The notes: generated by a model from the sequence alone, not told the origin. Counted from the first letter of the stretch, positions 1-8,749 are shown. The stretch: DNA of 36,835 nucleotides from an uncultured Roseburia sp. (GCA_947062675.1 CAMSQM010000029.1:1-36835), one strand, 5' to 3'. A program made the numbers and translations.

Positions 1-2
1 CC

Positions 3-140
3 AGCGCCGAGGTGCTGGGGCTTATCAAACGCACCAGTGCGGAGTTCCGGCAAACCGTTGTGATGATTACCCACAATGACGACATAGCCCGTCTTGCAGA
101 TCGGATTGTCCGCATTGAGGACGGCAAGATTGTGGAATAA
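3..140 (+). CDS. ABC transporter ATP-binding protein, C-terminal fragment (cut by window edge)
   Basis: Only the last 45 residues are inside the window; the start and the Walker motifs lie to the left. Visible are the hydrophobic strand with the switch (H-loop) histidine in VVMITHNDDIA and the closing strand RIVRIEDGKIVE. That ending is typical of MacB/LolD/BceA-type ATPases that partner with FtsX-family permeases. The stop is followed by a GGAGGTG ribosome site and, 14 bases later, by the permease start, so the two form an operon and probably one transporter. The protein would hydrolyse ATP on the cytoplasmic side to drive the permease. The substrate cannot be told from this fragment. Confidence 0.85.
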   Translation, partial: SAEVLGLIKRTSAEFRQTVVMITHNDDIARLADRIVRIEDGKIVE

Positions 141-154
141 GGAGGTGGCAGACT

Positions 155-2548
155 ATGACATGGCCTTTTGAAAATGATACCAGCGCTATTATTAAAAAAT
201 TAGCGTCTGCGCAGTTAAAGAAAGAGCGTTTGAAGAAAATTTTTACCATTATTGCAATTGCACTGGCAACATTTCTGATGTCGTCTGTGCTGCTTCTGGT
301 TTCCGGAATTATTACGGTGAACCGGAATGGAGGCAATAACATTACAGGTTCCTATCACGCGCTTATTTCCGGCATAGAAGAAGAACAATATCAAAAATTG
401 TCTGTTGATGTGCGGGTGGATTTATGCGGAGTTACCGCTTCCATTGGCAGCGTCAGATCTGGAAATGATCGTCTTAATATTTCGTATTCCGGCGATGACG
501 CACTTATATTAAATGGGTTATCTGTTTCCGGGGGGAAAATGCCTGAGAAAGAAAATGAAATCCTGATTGAACAGGAATTCTTAACCAGGCAGAAGATAAA
601 TGCAGAAATTGGAGATACCATTCTGCTGCCGGATCCGGACAGCGGCGGGGAAAAATCCTTTATTATAACAGGATATCTGAAAACAGGGGCTAAAGGCACT
701 GACCGTTCATTATATGCGGCCATTGTTTCTGAAGAATATTTTTTAGAAATGGATGGATGGAGTCACTTTTCACCGGCAGTAATGCTTCGTGTCAATTCAG
801 ATGCAAAGAAGAACTTCGGGGATGTAAAAAACTTAATATCAGAGATAGCGGCTGATGCAGGCTGCCAGTCGGCTCCTTCTTATAATGAAGCGTATCTGAA
901 GCTTAGTCAGCCTTCGGCACTGATGGTTATGGCGGCGATTGCCGGGCTGGTTGTCATAGTAATCGCTGGTATTCTGGTGATATACAATATTTTCTATATT
1001 TCCATTGTCAATTCAATTAAAGAATATGGACAGCTTCGCACATTAGGTATGACGGAAAAACAGATTAAAAGACTTGTTCTCAGGGAGGGAACTTTGCTGA
1101 TGTTACCTGCAATTCCCATCGGACTGATTGCGGGAATTGCAGTGGCTTATATTTTAATTCCGCATGGATTTGAATTGTGGAATGTGCTATGGATATGCCC
1201 GGTTGTAGTTGTTTTAACCTGTGTTACTGTGCGCCTGTCCATCAGAAGACCTGCTAAAGCAGCCGCGACTGTTTCACCCATAGATGCTTCCCGCTATGAG
1301 CAGAATAATCAGCCGGAATGTAAACACAGACAGCATAAACTAACGCCGGGGGCTCTGGCAGTAAATCAGGTTTTGCGTTATAAGAAAAAGAATCTGCTGA
1401 CAGCCGCCTCTCTTGTCCTGACAGGCGTTCTGCTGTCAGGTTTATCCTCCGTCCTTTCTTCTATAAATGCAGAAGATATGTCTTTATCCGGGTTTGCAAG
1501 AGGACAGTTCATTTTAAGAATCTCAAATCAGGAGCTGATGGAAAATCCTTTGGAGATTTTGCAGAAATCAGGTCTTTTTACGGAGGAAGTGGAAAAAGAA
1601 CTCACGCGATTATCTGGCGTGCAAAAGATTATGAACGATCGGCATCTCCCGGTTTCCTGTGATTTGCAGGCACCGGAATCAGATGCCGAAATTGTAGGAT
1701 TTGAGAAAGCAGATATGACTTTGCTGCAAAGCTGTATCCTGAATGGAAAATTACCGGATTATGAGCAAATGGCATCCGGGAATCAGATGGTTATTGGCAG
1801 GCCGAATGATTTTGAGGAATATTTTGGTGTTCATCCGGAAGCCGGTTCGTCTGTAACGCTAAAGATTTTTGACGGGGATCATACTAAGAATCTGGAATTT
1901 GAGATTGCGGCAGTTCTTGACGAGAGCAGGATTGGAAATAATGGCGATAAAATAGATATGTTGTTATTGCCAGTCGCTTCAATGCAAAAAATCGCACACA
2001 GCAATTTAACATATCAGTATGTAATTTGTGTGGAGGACTCTTTTGAACAGCAGGCAGAAAATGAAATAGACCAGATTGTATCAGATAATCCACGGCTGAG
2101 TGTGGATTCACTTTCTGCTGCGATTGCCCAGAATGAAAACTTTTTGCAGGGAACACAGGCAGCCCTTGCAATAGCCATTATTTTAATTGGCTGCTTTTCC
2201 GTGATGAATCTGCTAAATACAATCTGGACAGGAATTATCGTAAGGCGCAGGGAGTTTTCTCTCATGCGTTCAGTGGGAATGTCTCAAAAACAACTATCCG
2301 TGATGGTTCATAGAGAGGGCTTAATCGTAGTTGGCACTGGACTTGTATTATCTGTGATAATCGGTGGAGGAACCGGATATGTTCTTTGCTCTTTTTTGAA
2401 AAACAATCTGATGAACTATCTGAATTATCAATTCCCACTGGGGATCACAATCCTGTACTGTGCGATTGTTATTTTATGCAGTGTGCTGATTACAACAGGC
2501 GCCTTAAAGCAGCAAAACAGGCTGTCGATCACGGAAGCACTTCGATAA
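155..2548 (+). CDS. FtsX-like ABC transporter permease (797 aa)
   Basis: Membrane subunit of a MacB/LolC/Bce-like ABC transporter. About eight hydrophobic segments are visible, near residues 29-53, 255-285, 312-336, 340-362, 412-436, 669-694, 722-748 and 760-783. Two large polar regions lie between them (about 54-254 and 437-668), as expected for two FtsX units, each with an extracytoplasmic domain. The cytoplasmic coupling motifs EYGQLRTLGMTEKQIKRL (around residue 290) and REFSLMRSVGMSQKQL (around residue 700) are the conserved FtsX signatures. The start is fixed by GGAGGTG at 141-147. It follows the ATPase end directly. Base composition is AT-richer than the genes after 4.7 kb. Such transporters handle peptides, lipoproteins or antimicrobial peptides, but the substrate here is unknown. 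No regulator gene is adjacent inside the window. Confidence 0.9.
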   Translation: MTWPFENDTSAIIKKLASAQLKKERLKKIFTIIAIALATFLMSSVLLLVSGIITVNRNGGNNITGSYHALISGIEEEQYQKLSVDVRVDLCGVTASIGSVRSGNDRLNISYSGDDALILNGLSVSGGKMPEKENEILIEQEFLTRQKINAEIGDTILLPDPDSGGEKSFIITGYLKTGAKGTDRSLYAAIVSEEYFLEMDGWSHFSPAVMLRVNSDAKKNFGDVKNLISEIAADAGCQSAPSYNEAYLKLSQPSALMVMAAIAGLVVIVIAGILVIYNIFYISIVNSIKEYGQLRTLGMTEKQIKRLVLREGTLLMLPAIPIGLIAGIAVAYILIPHGFELWNVLWICPVVVVLTCVTVRLSIRRPAKAAATVSPIDASRYEQNNQPECKHRQHKLTPGALAVNQVLRYKKKNLLTAASLVLTGVLLSGLSSVLSSINAEDMSLSGFARGQFILRISNQELMENPLEILQKSGLFTEEVEKELTRLSGVQKIMNDRHLPVSCDLQAPESDAEIVGFEKADMTLLQSCILNGKLPDYEQMASGNQMVIGRPNDFEEYFGVHPEAGSSVTLKIFDGDHTKNLEFEIAAVLDESRIGNNGDKIDMLLLPVASMQKIAHSNLTYQYVICVEDSFEQQAENEIDQIVSDNPRLSVDSLSAAIAQNENFLQGTQAALAIAIILIGCFSVMNLLNTIWTGIIVRRREFSLMRSVGMSQKQLSVMVHREGLIVVGTGLVLSVIIGGGTGYVLCSFLKNNLMNYLNYQFPLGITILYCAIVILCSVLITTGALKQQNRLSITEALR

Positions 2549-2978
2549 GTATCTTCCCGCCCGTTGTCCCTGTGCTGTGAAGCAGCTTCCTGCTTCTGCC
2601 AATACATTTATTAAGCAAACTTAATAGAAGTGCGCCTGTATTTGTGGTAGAATAGTGCTATTGAACAATTCCATAAACGCCCAAACCGGACTGATAGCGG
2701 AAGAAACAGCGGTTGCAACTAATAGTTGCCATATAGTTGCCCATAATTTCCATATAGCTGGTAGCGTGCAACCGGATAAAACGGTATATTATTGCTGTCA
2801 GAAAAATTTGTCCGATGCGTTAACGCGGCGGAAGGGAGATTAGTGTGAAAAATCAGCTATCAGGCTGATTTTTCACACGGCTATTTGTGCCGGAGCGTCA
2901 CAAATAAGCCCCTCTGGCAGACGCAAATTTGGGATTTGCGCCGCCCCGTCGCATAAATGCTCCGGAAAGGAGATTAAT
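2549..2978 (+). other. 430-bp gene-free spacer rich in repeats and hairpins
   Basis: No convincing gene lies here; a 62-codon open frame at 2655-2843 has no ribosome site and resembles nothing. The spacer has two parts. At 2711-2773 short repeats crowd together: GGTTGCA/TGCAACC inverted at the ends (2711-2717 and 2767-2773), ATAGTTGCC twice (2722-2730 and 2733-2741) and CCATATAG twice (2729-2736 and 2750-2757). At 2843-2965 there is a string of hairpins, listed separately. A TAGAAT hexamer at 2648-2653 could be a -10 element, but no matching -35 is clear. Operator, structured leader and relic of a mobile element are all possible. Confidence 0.6.
2843..2965 (+). repeat. Cluster of inverted repeats upstream of the XRE regulator
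   Basis: Three hairpins follow one another. The first is perfect: GTGTGAAAAATCAGC (2843-2857) pairs with its complement at 2864-2878 over a 6-base loop. The second pairs 2879-2889 (GGCTATTTGTG) with 2899-2910 and has a single bulge. The third pairs CGCAAAT (2922-2928) with ATTTGCG (2934-2940). CCGGAGC (2890-2896) and GCTCCGG (2959-2965) could form an alternative outer pairing that breaks the second hairpin. No T-run follows any stem, so these are not ordinary terminators. The last arm ends just before the ribosome site of the next gene, so a structured leader is possible. Confidence 0.7.
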
Positions 2979-3956
2979 ATGAATGAAAATCAATTAGCAG
3001 AAAATCTTATGTACTATCGCAAAAAGAAAGGGCTGTCACAGGAAAAAGTTTCTGAATATGTGGAGGTCAGCCGCCAGGCTGTGACAAAGTGGGAGGCCGG
3101 CAAATCCAGACCGGGCTCTGAGAATCTGATCAGGCTGGCACAGTTATTTGAAGTTGATACTGAAACATTGCTGGGGAACGGGGACAGGGAAACATCATCG
3201 ACGCAGGGAGACGTATCAATAAGTAAAATGCCATGGTTTTTTATGGGAATATCTGTTTTATGTATACTGGCATATATCATTCACAGTGCAATAACGGATA
3301 TTTTTAGTATCGGGATATTCATCTGTATGTTTATTCTGTGTATCCCGATACAGCTATTCCTGCATATTTATTTTTCCAGTGCAATAAAAAATGATTCTTT
3401 TAATGGGATTGCAGGGTTCGATGACAGGATAGAGTATAACATCTGTGAGGTAAAGAAACTGCTGGCACAGATTGATCTGCATACCGGAATCCTGTCTGCT
3501 GTATATATTTTTCTGCTCTGTGTGATAAATAGCATAAATCTGAAAATGCAATGGATTAATGGCTTTCTGATTGTTGTATATATACTGAATTTTATCGCAG
3601 GCATAGAAATGAGCAGCTACAAAATGGCAGATAAAATCTACCGCAGGGAAGATGACAGGAGACGTGCCAGACGCAGTATTCCGGTAACTGCAATATACAT
3701 CCTGGTATTATGTGCGGGAATAGGAATAACAGGTATCGTATTTGAAGTGAAAGGAATTGAGAATAATACACTGCCTGCAATGAAAATATGTGGATTGCTG
3801 ATTTCAGGCATAATGAGCGCAACAATAGGATTCTTATCTGAAAACAGCAAAATAAAAAAATGGAATCCGGCAGAGACAGACTATAAAACTAATAAAACAG
3901 GCATAATCTGTTTATTTATCTGTGTTATAATGTATGGGTTAATGTGTGTTGTATAA
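2979..3956 (+). CDS. XRE-family transcriptional regulator with membrane domain (325 aa)
   Basis: An N-terminal helix-turn-helix of the Cro/CI (HTH_3) type spans about residues 5-65, with the recognition region VSRQAVTKWEAGKSRPG. After a short linker come about seven hydrophobic segments (near 84-105, 108-131, 170-188, 193-210, 236-256, 266-286 and 307-325), so the DNA-binding head is tethered to the membrane. This architecture is common in Firmicutes, often beside transporter genes, but the signal sensed is unknown. The start ATG follows GGAAAGGAG at good spacing. The hairpin cluster just upstream may control it. It could regulate the preceding ABC transporter or the following NUDIX gene; that is inferred from position only. 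AT-rich like its left neighbours. Confidence 0.88.
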   Translation: MNENQLAENLMYYRKKKGLSQEKVSEYVEVSRQAVTKWEAGKSRPGSENLIRLAQLFEVDTETLLGNGDRETSSTQGDVSISKMPWFFMGISVLCILAYIIHSAITDIFSIGIFICMFILCIPIQLFLHIYFSSAIKNDSFNGIAGFDDRIEYNICEVKKLLAQIDLHTGILSAVYIFLLCVINSINLKMQWINGFLIVVYILNFIAGIEMSSYKMADKIYRREDDRRRARRSIPVTAIYILVLCAGIGITGIVFEVKGIENNTLPAMKICGLLISGIMSATIGFLSENSKIKKWNPAETDYKTNKTGIICLFICVIMYGLMCVV

Positions 3957-4015
3957 GATGTTTCAAGGCTTTTACAGCCTCATATAGTGAAATGAAAGTA
4001 CTGGAGGTATAGCGT

Positions 4016-4465
4016 ATGCAGAGAACAGAAAATGTCGAATTAACGGTTTTATGCCTGATTCATCATAATGATAAATATCTTTTGCAAAACAGATTAAAAG
4101 ATGACTGGAAAGGTCTGACATTGCCCGGAGGACATGTTGAAAAAAATGAATCTGTGATAGATGCTGTCATTCGGGAAATGAAAGAGGAAACGGGGCTTGA
4201 TATTCAGAATCCAAGATTATGTGGAATCAAGCAATTTCCCATTGAGAATGGGCGGTACATTGTATTTTTATTTCATACAGACGAATTTCTCGGAGAAGTA
4301 ACATCATCAGAGGAGGGAGAAATGGTTTGGGTAAAAAAGTCAGACCTGTCAAAGATGAATACTGTAAATGACCTACTGCCACTTCTTCAAGTGATGGAAG
4401 ATGATAATTTAACGGAATTTCAATATGTAATTGAAAACGGTAAATGGAATATGATTATTAAATGA
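4016..4465 (+). CDS. NUDIX hydrolase, MutT/8-oxo-dGTP diphosphatase-like (149 aa)
   Basis: NUDIX enzymes cleave nucleoside diphosphates linked to another group, using divalent metal. The complete Nudix box GX5EX7REUXEEXGU is present at residues 39-61: Gly39, Glu45, then REMKEETGL at 53-61 with the metal-binding Glu57 and Glu58. The preceding LTLPGGHVE and the N-terminal strand VELTVLCLI fit a MutT-like fold, and the length is normal. A good GGAGG site lies upstream of the ATG. The substrate may be an oxidised nucleotide or another sugar nucleotide; the motif alone does not decide. Codon use matches the AT-rich genes on its left, so it is probably the last gene of that stretch. Confidence 0.9.
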   Translation: MQRTENVELTVLCLIHHNDKYLLQNRLKDDWKGLTLPGGHVEKNESVIDAVIREMKEETGLDIQNPRLCGIKQFPIENGRYIVFLFHTDEFLGEVTSSEEGEMVWVKKSDLSKMNTVNDLLPLLQVMEDDNLTEFQYVIENGKWNMIIK

Positions 4466-4557
4466 AAGGAATCTTCTTACCGGGAAAACCGGATGCTGAC
4501 GGAAATTCTAATAGTGTAAGCCGGGCTTCCGGAAAAACGCCGCAGAATAAAAAAAGA

Positions 4558-4586
4558 TTGACAGATTCCCGCCAGGTGCATAAACT
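4558..4586 (+). promoter_or_regulatory. Sigma-A-type promoter of the cysE-sigH operon
   Basis: A perfect -35 TTGACA (4558-4563) is followed after 17 bases by TAAACT (4581-4586), which matches four of six -10 bases. It lies about 110 bases before cysE, leaving a leader of roughly 105 bases. In the leader CGGA-TTAT-TCCG and GGAC-GAAATA-GTCC could form small hairpins. I looked for a T-box sequence, often found before cys genes, and did not see its conserved AGGGTGG-type core. Confidence 0.65.
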
Positions 4587-4698
4587 ATAGAAAGCAAAGG
4601 AATTCCGGATTATTCCGTCTCCCGAAGGACGAAATAGTCCGTTTTCTGTATATGGATCTGCAGTTTCCGGATGGAATGGTGGAAAGAGGAGGCAGAAA

Positions 4699-5382
4699 AT
4701 GGGAATGCTAAAGCATATCAGGGAAGAGTTTGCGGTGATACGGGAGCGTGATCCGGCGATTAAGTCTCCGGTCGAGGTTCTGCTCTACCCGGGCTTCCGG
4801 GTGATGCTGAGTTACCGGAGGGCTCACCGGCTTTACCGGAAGGGTCATTATTTTCTGGCGCGGTATATTTCCCAGCGCGCGGCGAGAAAGACAGGCATTG
4901 AGATACATCCGGGAGCGGAGATCGGAAAAGGATTTTTTATTGATCACGGGAGCGGGGTGATTATCGGGGAGACTGCGATTGTCGGGGACAATGTGACGCT
5001 CTACCAGGGAGTGACGCTTGGCGGCACGGGCAAGGAGACCGGAAAGCGGCATCCGACGATCGGGGATAATGTGATGATAAGCGCCGGGGCGAAGATTATC
5101 GGTTCGTTCACGGTCGGGGAGAATTCAAAAATCGGGGCGGGGAGCGTGGTGCTCTCGGAGGTGCCGCCGAACTGTACGGTGGTCGGCGTGCCGGGAAGGA
5201 TTGTAAAGAGGGACAATGTGAAGATCCCGCGCAGTGATATGGACCAGTGTAATCTGCCGGACCCGGTGAAAGAGGACATCACGGTGCTGCAGCGGGAGAA
5301 CGCGGAGCTTGTCAACCGTGTGCTGGACCTGGAGCGCATCGTGCGGCAGCTTGCGGCGGGCGGTGCAGAAAAAAAGGCATGA
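4699..5382 (+). CDS. cysE: Serine O-acetyltransferase CysE (227 aa)
   Basis: Transfers acetyl from acetyl-CoA to L-serine to give O-acetylserine, the first committed step of cysteine synthesis in the cytoplasm. Residues 1-70 form the helical N-terminal part. Residues 70-170 hold the left-handed beta-helix of hexapeptide repeats (IHPGAEIGKGFFIDHGSG through IGAGSVV). His83 in IDHGSG corresponds to the catalytic His158 of the E. coli enzyme, and RHPTIGD carries the second conserved histidine (His118). The C-terminal tail (about 192-220) is charged and heptad-like, possibly a coiled coil. The start follows GAGGAGG. The gene overlaps cysS by four bases (ATGA), so the two are translationally coupled, linking cysteine supply to cysteinyl-tRNA formation as in Bacillus. 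Confidence 0.96.
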   Translation: MGMLKHIREEFAVIRERDPAIKSPVEVLLYPGFRVMLSYRRAHRLYRKGHYFLARYISQRAARKTGIEIHPGAEIGKGFFIDHGSGVIIGETAIVGDNVTLYQGVTLGGTGKETGKRHPTIGDNVMISAGAKIIGSFTVGENSKIGAGSVVLSEVPPNCTVVGVPGRIVKRDNVKIPRSDMDQCNLPDPVKEDITVLQRENAELVNRVLDLERIVRQLAAGGAEKKA

Positions 5383-6833
5383 AAATAACAGGAAATGGAG
5401 ATACGAAAGTGGAGAACAGATTCAGATTTTACAATACGCTCACGAGGCAGGTCGGGCCGGTGGTCCCGCGCGAGGACGGGAAAATCAGGATGTACACCTG
5501 CGGGCCCACGGTGTATCATTATGCGCATATCGGCAATCTGCGGAGCTATATTATGGAAGATGTGCTCGAGAAAGCGCTGCGCTATGCGGGCTATGATGTG
5601 AAGCGTGTAATGAATATCACGGATGTCGGGCACCTGTCGTCCGACGCGGACACCGGCGAGGATAAGATGTTAAAAGGTGCGAAGCGTGAGAACCGGACCG
5701 TGATGGAGATTGCGCAGTTTTATACGGACGCTTTTTTTGCGGACTGTGCGAAGCTGAATATTAAAACGCCGGACATCGTGGAGCCGGCGACGAACTGTAT
5801 TCCGGAATTTATTCATATGGTGGAAGTTCTTCTGGAAAAAGGGTATGCATACACAGCCGGCGGCAATGTCTATTTTGACACGTCAAAGCTCGACGATTAT
5901 TTTGTATTTTCCTCACAGAGTGAGAAAGAGCTGCTGGTCGGTGTGCGCGAGGATGTGGAGGAGGACGCCAATAAGCGCAACAGAAATGATTTTGTACTCT
6001 GGTTTACGAAGTCAAAGTTTGAAGATCAGGCCCTGAAATGGGAGAGTCCCTGGGGAACCGGCTATCCGGGCTGGCATATCGAGTGTTCCTGCATCAGTAT
6101 GAAGCATCTGGGGGAGTATATGGATATCCACTGCGGCGGCGTCGACAATATTTTCCCGCATCACACCAACGAGATCGCCCAGTCTGAGAGCTATCTCGGG
6201 CATAAATGGTGCAGCTACTGGTTCCATGTCAACCACCTGCAGGATAAATCGGGCAAGATGAGCAAGTCAAAAGGAGATTTCCTGACGCTGTCCCTGCTGG
6301 AGGAGAAAGGGTATGACCCGCTGGTCTACCGCATGTTCTGTCTGCAGTCGCACTACCGCAAACCGCTTGAATTTTCCTACGGGGTGCTTGACAATATGAG
6401 CGCCGCCTACACGAAGCTTGTCCGGCGGATTGCGGATCTGAAGCCGGAGGGCGGCATTGATAAAGCGCGGTTCGCGGAATACCGGGAAGCATTTCAGGCG
6501 GCTCTGTGCGATGATCTCAACACGTCCATGGCGATCACGATTATCTATGATCTGTTAAAGGATGAGATGAGCGATGCGACAAAATATGCCCTGATTGAGG
6601 ATTTTGACCGTGTGCTCTCGCTGAACCTGACGACGGCGGCGGTCAGGGAGCCGGAAAAGGATCAGGATGTCGATGAAGATATGAGATCCTATATTCTTGC
6701 GAAAATTGAGGAGCGGAAAGCGGCAAAGAAGGCAAAAGATTTTGCGGCGGCTGACGCGATCCGGGAGGAACTTCTCGCAAAAGGCATTGTGCTGAAAGAC
6801 ACCAGAGAGGGCGTTGTCTGGCACAGGGCGTAG
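5379..6833 (+). CDS. cysS: Cysteinyl-tRNA synthetase (484 aa)
   Basis: Class I aminoacyl-tRNA synthetase that charges tRNA-Cys using ATP. The HIGH signature is HIGN at residues 50-53. The KMSKS signature is intact at 293-297. Zinc-ligand cysteines Cys41 (YTCGPTVY) and Cys236 (GWHIECS) are present. The C-terminal anticodon-binding part ends in the usual GVVWHRA-like sequence. Length is close to the family norm. The ATG at 5379 overlaps the cysE stop. A GTG at 5409, preceded by TGGAG, would give the more usual N-terminus MENRFRFYNTLT, so the true start could be 30 bases further in. It sits in the conserved cysE-cysS-mrnC-rlmB order. Confidence 0.97.
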   Translation: MKITGNGDTKVENRFRFYNTLTRQVGPVVPREDGKIRMYTCGPTVYHYAHIGNLRSYIMEDVLEKALRYAGYDVKRVMNITDVGHLSSDADTGEDKMLKGAKRENRTVMEIAQFYTDAFFADCAKLNIKTPDIVEPATNCIPEFIHMVEVLLEKGYAYTAGGNVYFDTSKLDDYFVFSSQSEKELLVGVREDVEEDANKRNRNDFVLWFTKSKFEDQALKWESPWGTGYPGWHIECSCISMKHLGEYMDIHCGGVDNIFPHHTNEIAQSESYLGHKWCSYWFHVNHLQDKSGKMSKSKGDFLTLSLLEEKGYDPLVYRMFCLQSHYRKPLEFSYGVLDNMSAAYTKLVRRIADLKPEGGIDKARFAEYREAFQAALCDDLNTSMAITIIYDLLKDEMSDATKYALIEDFDRVLSLNLTTAAVREPEKDQDVDEDMRSYILAKIEERKAAKKAKDFAAADAIREELLAKGIVLKDTREGVVWHRA

Positions 6834-6842
6834 GAGACGGGC

Positions 6843-7310
6843 ATGGAGAATGGAATCAATGCGTATCTGATGGAACAGTTCCGGATTCCGGCGGTGGATC
6901 TGCGGACTTACTCGCCGCTGACGCTGGCATATATCGGGGACAGTATTTTTGATCTGATCATCCGCTCTCTTGTGGTGGCGGAGGGCAATGCCAGGGTGTC
7001 GGATCTGCACAAAAAGGCGAGCCGTATTGTGAAGGCGCAGACGCAGGCGCGGATGGCGGAGATCCTGCGCCCGCTTCTGACAAAAGAGGAAGAGGATATA
7101 TACCGCAGGGGGCGCAATGCCAAGTCCTTTACGATGGCAAAGAATGCGACGGTGGCAGATTACCGGAAGGCGACGGGGGTTGAGGCGCTGCTGGGCTGGC
7201 TGTATCTGAAAAATGAATTTCCGCGGCTGACAGAGCTGGTGAAAGCCGGGCTTTCGGGGCTCTCTTCAGACTGCGGGGGAACAGGAGATGAGGGAAAAGA
7301 TGGAGCATAA
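6843..7310 (+). CDS. mrnC: Mini-ribonuclease 3 MrnC (155 aa)
   Basis: Mini-III is an RNase III-like nuclease without a double-stranded RNA-binding domain; in Bacillus it matures the ends of 23S rRNA. The single nuclease domain is visible throughout: LAYIGDSIFDL at residues 28-38 with the conserved catalytic-site Asp33, then RRGRNAK, and EALLGWLYL near the end. The length fits the family. It starts nine bases after the cysS stop with GGAGACGG as ribosome site, and its last 23 bases overlap the start of rlmB. Its position between cysS and rlmB is the same as in Bacillus, which supports the call strongly. Confidence 0.95.
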   Translation: MENGINAYLMEQFRIPAVDLRTYSPLTLAYIGDSIFDLIIRSLVVAEGNARVSDLHKKASRIVKAQTQARMAEILRPLLTKEEEDIYRRGRNAKSFTMAKNATVADYRKATGVEALLGWLYLKNEFPRLTELVKAGLSGLSSDCGGTGDEGKDGA

Positions 7311-8040
7311 CGAACAGAAAATAGAGGGGCGCAACGCGGTGACAGAGGCATTCCGCGCGGGGAAGACCATTGACAGGCTGTATGTGCTTTCCGGCTGTGA
7401 GGACGGGCCGGTGCGCACGATTGTGAGAGAGGCGAAAAAACACGATACGATTCTTGAATTTGTGGACAGGCAGCGCTTAAACCAGCTCTCGGAGACCGGA
7501 AAGCATCAGGGCGTGATCGCCATTGCGGCGGCATACGGGTATGCCGCGGTGGAGGATATGCTTGCGGCTGCGGAAGAAAAAGGGGAGGCGCCGTTTCTCA
7601 TTCTTCTGGAAAATATCGAGGATCCTCATAATCTGGGCGCGATTATCCGGACGGCGAATCTCGCGGGCGCGCACGGCGTTATTATCCCGAAGCGCCGCGC
7701 CGTGGGGCTGACCGCCGTCGTGGCGAAAGCTTCCGCCGGCGCGATCAATTACACGCCCGTGGCGAAGGTGGCGAACTTAAGCGCGACGATCCGGGATCTG
7801 AAGGAGCGGGGGATGTGGTTTGTCTGCGCGGATATGGAGGGGGATCTGATGTACGGACTGGATCTGAAAGGGCCCGTCGGGCTTGTGATCGGAGGAGAAG
7901 GGCCGGGGGTCAGCAGACTGGTGAAGGAGAACTGTGATTTTGCGGCGGCGATTCCGATGAAAGGACAGATTGGCTCGCTCAACGCTTCGGTGGCGGCAGG
8001 CGTGCTCGCCTATGAGATTGTGAGACAGCGCGGGGTGTGA
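7288..8040 (+). CDS. rlmB: 23S rRNA (guanosine-2'-O)-methyltransferase RlmB (250 aa)
   Basis: SPOUT-family (SpoU) enzyme that uses S-adenosylmethionine to methylate the 2'-O of a guanosine in domain V of 23S rRNA (G2251 in E. coli numbering). An N-terminal RNA-binding part (EGRNAVTEAF) is followed by the three SpoU motifs: NIEDPHNLGAIIRT from residue 109, IGGEGPGVSRLV from residue 201 and the knot segment SLNASVAAGVLAYE near the C-terminus. The ATG at 7288 overlaps mrnC by 23 bases. The AGGAG element touches that ATG, so the second ATG at 7300 may be the real start, four codons in. Other SpoU enzymes modify tRNA, but context favours RlmB. Confidence 0.93.
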   Translation: MREKMEHNEQKIEGRNAVTEAFRAGKTIDRLYVLSGCEDGPVRTIVREAKKHDTILEFVDRQRLNQLSETGKHQGVIAIAAAYGYAAVEDMLAAAEEKGEAPFLILLENIEDPHNLGAIIRTANLAGAHGVIIPKRRAVGLTAVVAKASAGAINYTPVAKVANLSATIRDLKERGMWFVCADMEGDLMYGLDLKGPVGLVIGGEGPGVSRLVKENCDFAAAIPMKGQIGSLNASVAAGVLAYEIVRQRGV

Positions 8041-8134
8041 AAAAGTGCCGGCGTGCGCGTCGGTGAGACTGTAAACTGCGCGCACTTTCAGGACAGATGA
8101 GAGCCGCGACGGAGACAGACAGGAGACTGGGGAC

Positions 8135-8749
8135 GTGGAATCTTACGAAAATATGCCGGACGCGCAGCTGATTGCGCGGCTGCGCGGCGGGGACGGAAAA
8201 CTGATGGACTATATTCTGGACCGGTACAAGCCACTGGTCCGCAGAAAGGCCAACGCGATGTATCTGATCGGCGGGGACACGGAGGATCTGATACAGGAAG
8301 GGATGGTCGGGCTGTTTAAGGCGATCAGGGATTATGACGAGACAAAAGAGGCGTCGTTCTCCGGTTTTGCGGAGCTGTGCATCTCGAGACAGCTCTACAG
8401 CGCCATTGAGGCGTCGAACCGGAAAAAGCATGTGCCGCTCAATACCTATATCTCTTTCTACACACATACAGGGGAGGACGGCAGGCCGCTGGCGGAGACA
8501 CTTACCGCCGACGGGATGGACAATCCGGAACAGTTTGTCATCGCCAGAGAGAACCTCCGCATATTTCTGGAAGATCTGAGGATGAGTCTGAGCGGTATGG
8601 AACAGTCGGTGCTCGACGAATACCTGTCCGGATACAATTACCGTCAGATTGCGGAACAGATGGGAAAGAGCCCGAAGGCGATTGACAATGCGCTGCAGAG
8701 GATCCGGATGAAAATCAGACAGTCCCTGGAGAAAAACGAAAAAATATAG
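8135..8749 (+). CDS. sigH: Sigma-70 family RNA polymerase factor, SigH-like (204 aa)
   Basis: Region 2 is visible as DTEDLIQEGMVGLFKAIRDYD (about residues 49-69), the core-binding and -10 recognition helices. Region 4 is LSGYNYRQIAEQMGKSPKAI plus the recognition helix to residue about 195, and an acidic linker joins the two. Length, sequence and gene position after rlmB match sigma-H of Bacillus and clostridia, which starts the sporulation cascade. The start is GTG at 8135, placed by AGGAG at 8121-8125. The gap to rlmB is 94 bases. Rae1/YacP, found between rlmB and sigH in Bacillus, is absent, and rpmG-secE-nusG do not follow. Role in sporulation is inferred from family. Confidence 0.92.
   Translation: MESYENMPDAQLIARLRGGDGKLMDYILDRYKPLVRRKANAMYLIGGDTEDLIQEGMVGLFKAIRDYDETKEASFSGFAELCISRQLYSAIEASNRKKHVPLNTYISFYTHTGEDGRPLAETLTADGMDNPEQFVIARENLRIFLEDLRMSLSGMEQSVLDEYLSGYNYRQIAEQMGKSPKAIDNALQRIRMKIRQSLEKNEKI

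Noticed and set aside
2655..2843. A 62-codon open frame in the hairpin-rich spacer
   Set aside because: No start context or ribosome site, and it runs through the repeats; chance frame.
4587..4698. T-box or other riboswitch in the cysE leader
   Set aside because: Only small hairpins found; the conserved T-box core was not seen and the leader is short.
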